NCBI GenBank assembly: GCA_029263475.1 | Contig: JAJCXK010000071.1 | Span: 1 to 64,000 of the forward strand | Length of the DNA stretch: 64,000 bases | Origin: Candidatus Nitrosopumilus sp. | Lineage (GTDB): Archaea; Thermoproteota; Nitrososphaeria; Nitrososphaerales; Nitrosopumilaceae | Direction: 5' to 3' | In this document: in pieces, positions 63,380 to 64,000 of the stretch | How the letters are laid out: each line of letters opens with the position of its first letter | Position numbering within the stretch: the stretch's first letter is position 1 | Position numbers and translations under genes: made by a program | Notes under the pieces: generated by a model | Databases searched by the model: none | Told to the model about the DNA's origin: nothing | What the model saw: only the letters and a program-made list of their open reading frames with translations

Positions 63380-63517
63380 TTACACAAACCTCGCATAGCA
63401 GTAACCGCATCGTCTCATCTTGGAATATGTGCCTAGGGGCTTGCGGCAATTGCCGCAACACGTCACCAGATCCTCGTCTTTTGTGTCATCCAAAACATTT
63501 TCTCTGTATTCTATCAT
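63380..63517 (-). CDS. Zinc-ribbon microprotein (45 aa)
   Basis: A 45-residue frame: an acidic N-terminus (DDTKDEDLV), then TCCGNCRKPLGTYSKMRRCGYC, a complete C-x2-C...C-x2-C ribbon. Its ATG overlaps the previous stop by 4 bp (63514-63517), and its stop is 1 bp from the next ATG. A longer overlapping frame (63261-63461) is a shadow. Confidence 0.65.
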   Translation of the reverse strand: MIEYRENVLDDTKDEDLVTCCGNCRKPLGTYSKMRRCGYCYARFV

Positions 63518-63600
63518 TGCCTCTTCTCTCCGCAATCTCTGCATTCGATATCATGATCAAAGAACCTCTCACTGCATTTTTCACATCTGTAGACTGTCAT
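63514..63600 (-). CDS. Zinc-ribbon microprotein (28 aa)
   Basis: A 28-residue frame, almost all zinc ribbon: YRCEKCSERFFDHDIECRDC has two C-x2-C pairs. It overlaps the next cistron by 4 bp (ATGA) and begins 1 bp after the previous stop. Very short proteins of this kind would be missed by usual gene callers. Confidence 0.6.
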   Translation of the reverse strand: MTVYRCEKCSERFFDHDIECRDCGEKRQ

Positions 63601-63601
63601 G

Positions 63602-63700
63602 TCACAATGAGTCTCCCGTAATATGGCAGATACACGTGCAGAGATGTAATGTCATTTCTTTCATCCTGTGACCGCAAGCCATGCAGTTAATTATTGTCAT
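63602..63700 (-). CDS. Zinc microprotein (32 aa)
   Basis: A 32-residue frame with NCMACGHRMKE and HLCTCICHI, supplying five Cys and several His. It is the first Cys-rich cistron of the minus-strand run. GGAGTTTAGGCA before its ATG contains a likely ribosome site (GGAG). Confidence 0.55.
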   Translation of the reverse strand: MTIINCMACGHRMKEMTLHLCTCICHITGDSL

Positions 63701-63703
63701 TGC

Positions 63704-63787
63704 CTAAACTCCTCTGATATCCCATAGGCGTGAAATGTAGTTAAGGATGCCGATCGACAGTTTGAGAATCTCGTTGATATTCACCAA
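63704..63787 (-). CDS. Possible leader peptide of the zinc cluster (27 aa)
   Basis: A 27-codon frame (TTG or GTG start) ending 3 bp before the next ATG, amphipathic and without Cys (INEILKLSIGILNYISRLWD). It may be the first cistron of the run or chance. The GGAG site lies in its last codons. Confidence 0.3.
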   Translation of the reverse strand: MVNINEILKLSIGILNYISRLWDIRGV

Positions 63788-63819
63788 TGTGAATTCCAAT
63801 TACGGCCTACACTTGAGGC

Positions 63820-63957
63820 TTATTTCAGATCCTTTTTATGATAAAATTTTCTCTTTGTCGTTGACGCAAGAAAACTGCACTGAAAAGAGCAGTATGTGTC
63901 CGTGCCATCATAGAAGGTTCTCCCACAAGCATGACATCTGTTGGCATCCGTTGACAT
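63820..63957 (-). CDS. Zinc microprotein (45 aa), inverted paralog
   Basis: A 45-residue frame nearly identical to that at 58266 but in the opposite orientation: RCHACGRTFYDGTDTYCSFQC and a basic tail ending KKDLK. Start ATG 63957 differs slightly from the left copy (MST vs M). The upstream leader is partly conserved to the window edge. Confidence 0.65.
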   Translation of the reverse strand: MSTDANRCHACGRTFYDGTDTYCSFQCSFLASTTKRKFYHKKDLK

Positions 63958-64000
63958 GACCTGATTTTGTTTCAGATAATATTATCTATTTATGCATATC
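63820..64000. repeat. Inverted repeat, right copy (may continue past the window)
   Basis: Complement of 58216-58397 with about four coding differences and more in the leader. Matching starts at the window edge, so the true length is not known. Confidence 0.9.

Noticed and set aside
63261-63461. 66-codon minus-strand frame with CEVC
   Set aside because: Overlaps two packed frames with complete zinc motifs; its own sequence has no second ligand pair.

Overview
The window looks like a low-GC chromosome segment of an ammonia-oxidising thaumarchaeon (Nitrosopumilus/Nitrosarchaeum type). The evidence is archaeal information-processing genes (L15e, Rpo7-Spt4, TFB, TBP, aEF1B, Cdc48, HerA-NurA-Mre11-Rad50, Pth2, TruD), several cupredoxin-domain secreted or membrane proteins, heme O synthase, many TTG/GTG starts, leaderless-type TATA boxes about 25-30 bp before start codons, and the secreted-protein motif (I/V)P-x-W-x(5)-WW typical of this phylum. 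One tRNA-Thr(UGU) is present. I saw no rRNA, CRISPR array or intact insertion sequence.

Layout. 1-5.5 kb: cell-surface proteins (one with a 15-bp tandem repeat), ribosomal protein L15e, a redoxin, a HEAT-repeat protein and a Kazal-double-cupredoxin protein. 5.8-11.4 kb: the nurA-herA-mre11-rad50 end-resection operon. 12.5-16.3 kb: an HD hydrolase and NAD de novo synthesis (nadX, nadA, nadC). 16.3-20 kb: Spt4/Rpo7, a Mrp/ApbC Fe-S carrier, GTP-dependent dephospho-CoA kinase and a SprT-like metalloprotein. 20-25 kb: two neighbouring frameshifted genes (an MFS transporter and a cyclophilin-like protein), a JAMM protease, a cupredoxin membrane protein and ctaB. 25-29 kb: a Zn-ribbon/aEF1B/Cdc48/winged-helix operon and a geranylgeranyl-reductase-family flavoprotein. 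29-47 kb: mixed housekeeping and lineage-specific genes (Pth2, TruD, alcohol dehydrogenase, DUF255 protein, DEAD helicase, DsbA-like protein, tRNA-Thr, arginine decarboxylase). 47.4-47.5 kb: a strong GC-rich hairpin between convergent genes. 47.5-53 kb: PepF, the TFB-TBP pair, a UBP zinc finger, pyrophosphatase and an FMN reductase.

From about 54.7 kb the character changes. An NHL-repeat gene with a frameshifted 3' end and a YVTN propeller gene meet head to head at about 56.6 kb, and both lack their N-termini. An integrase remnant with an in-frame stop follows. The last 6 kb hold almost no gene above 70 codons. They contain many microproteins of 25-70 codons with paired Cys/His motifs (zinc ribbons, a DnaJ-like knuckle, a C2H2 finger), a tandem paralog pair, an acidic 34-residue protein and a tightly packed four-cistron zinc-microprotein cluster. 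Two near-identical inverted copies of a 43-45 residue zinc protein bound this segment. I read it as a decaying integrated element or accessory island rich in undescribed zinc microproteins. This is the most interesting part of the window.

Most of these microproteins, and several similar ones elsewhere (5546, 29402, 35230, 44255), are under 60 codons and were found by direct translation. Their existence is supported by Cys/His pattern, start context and packing, not by homology searches.
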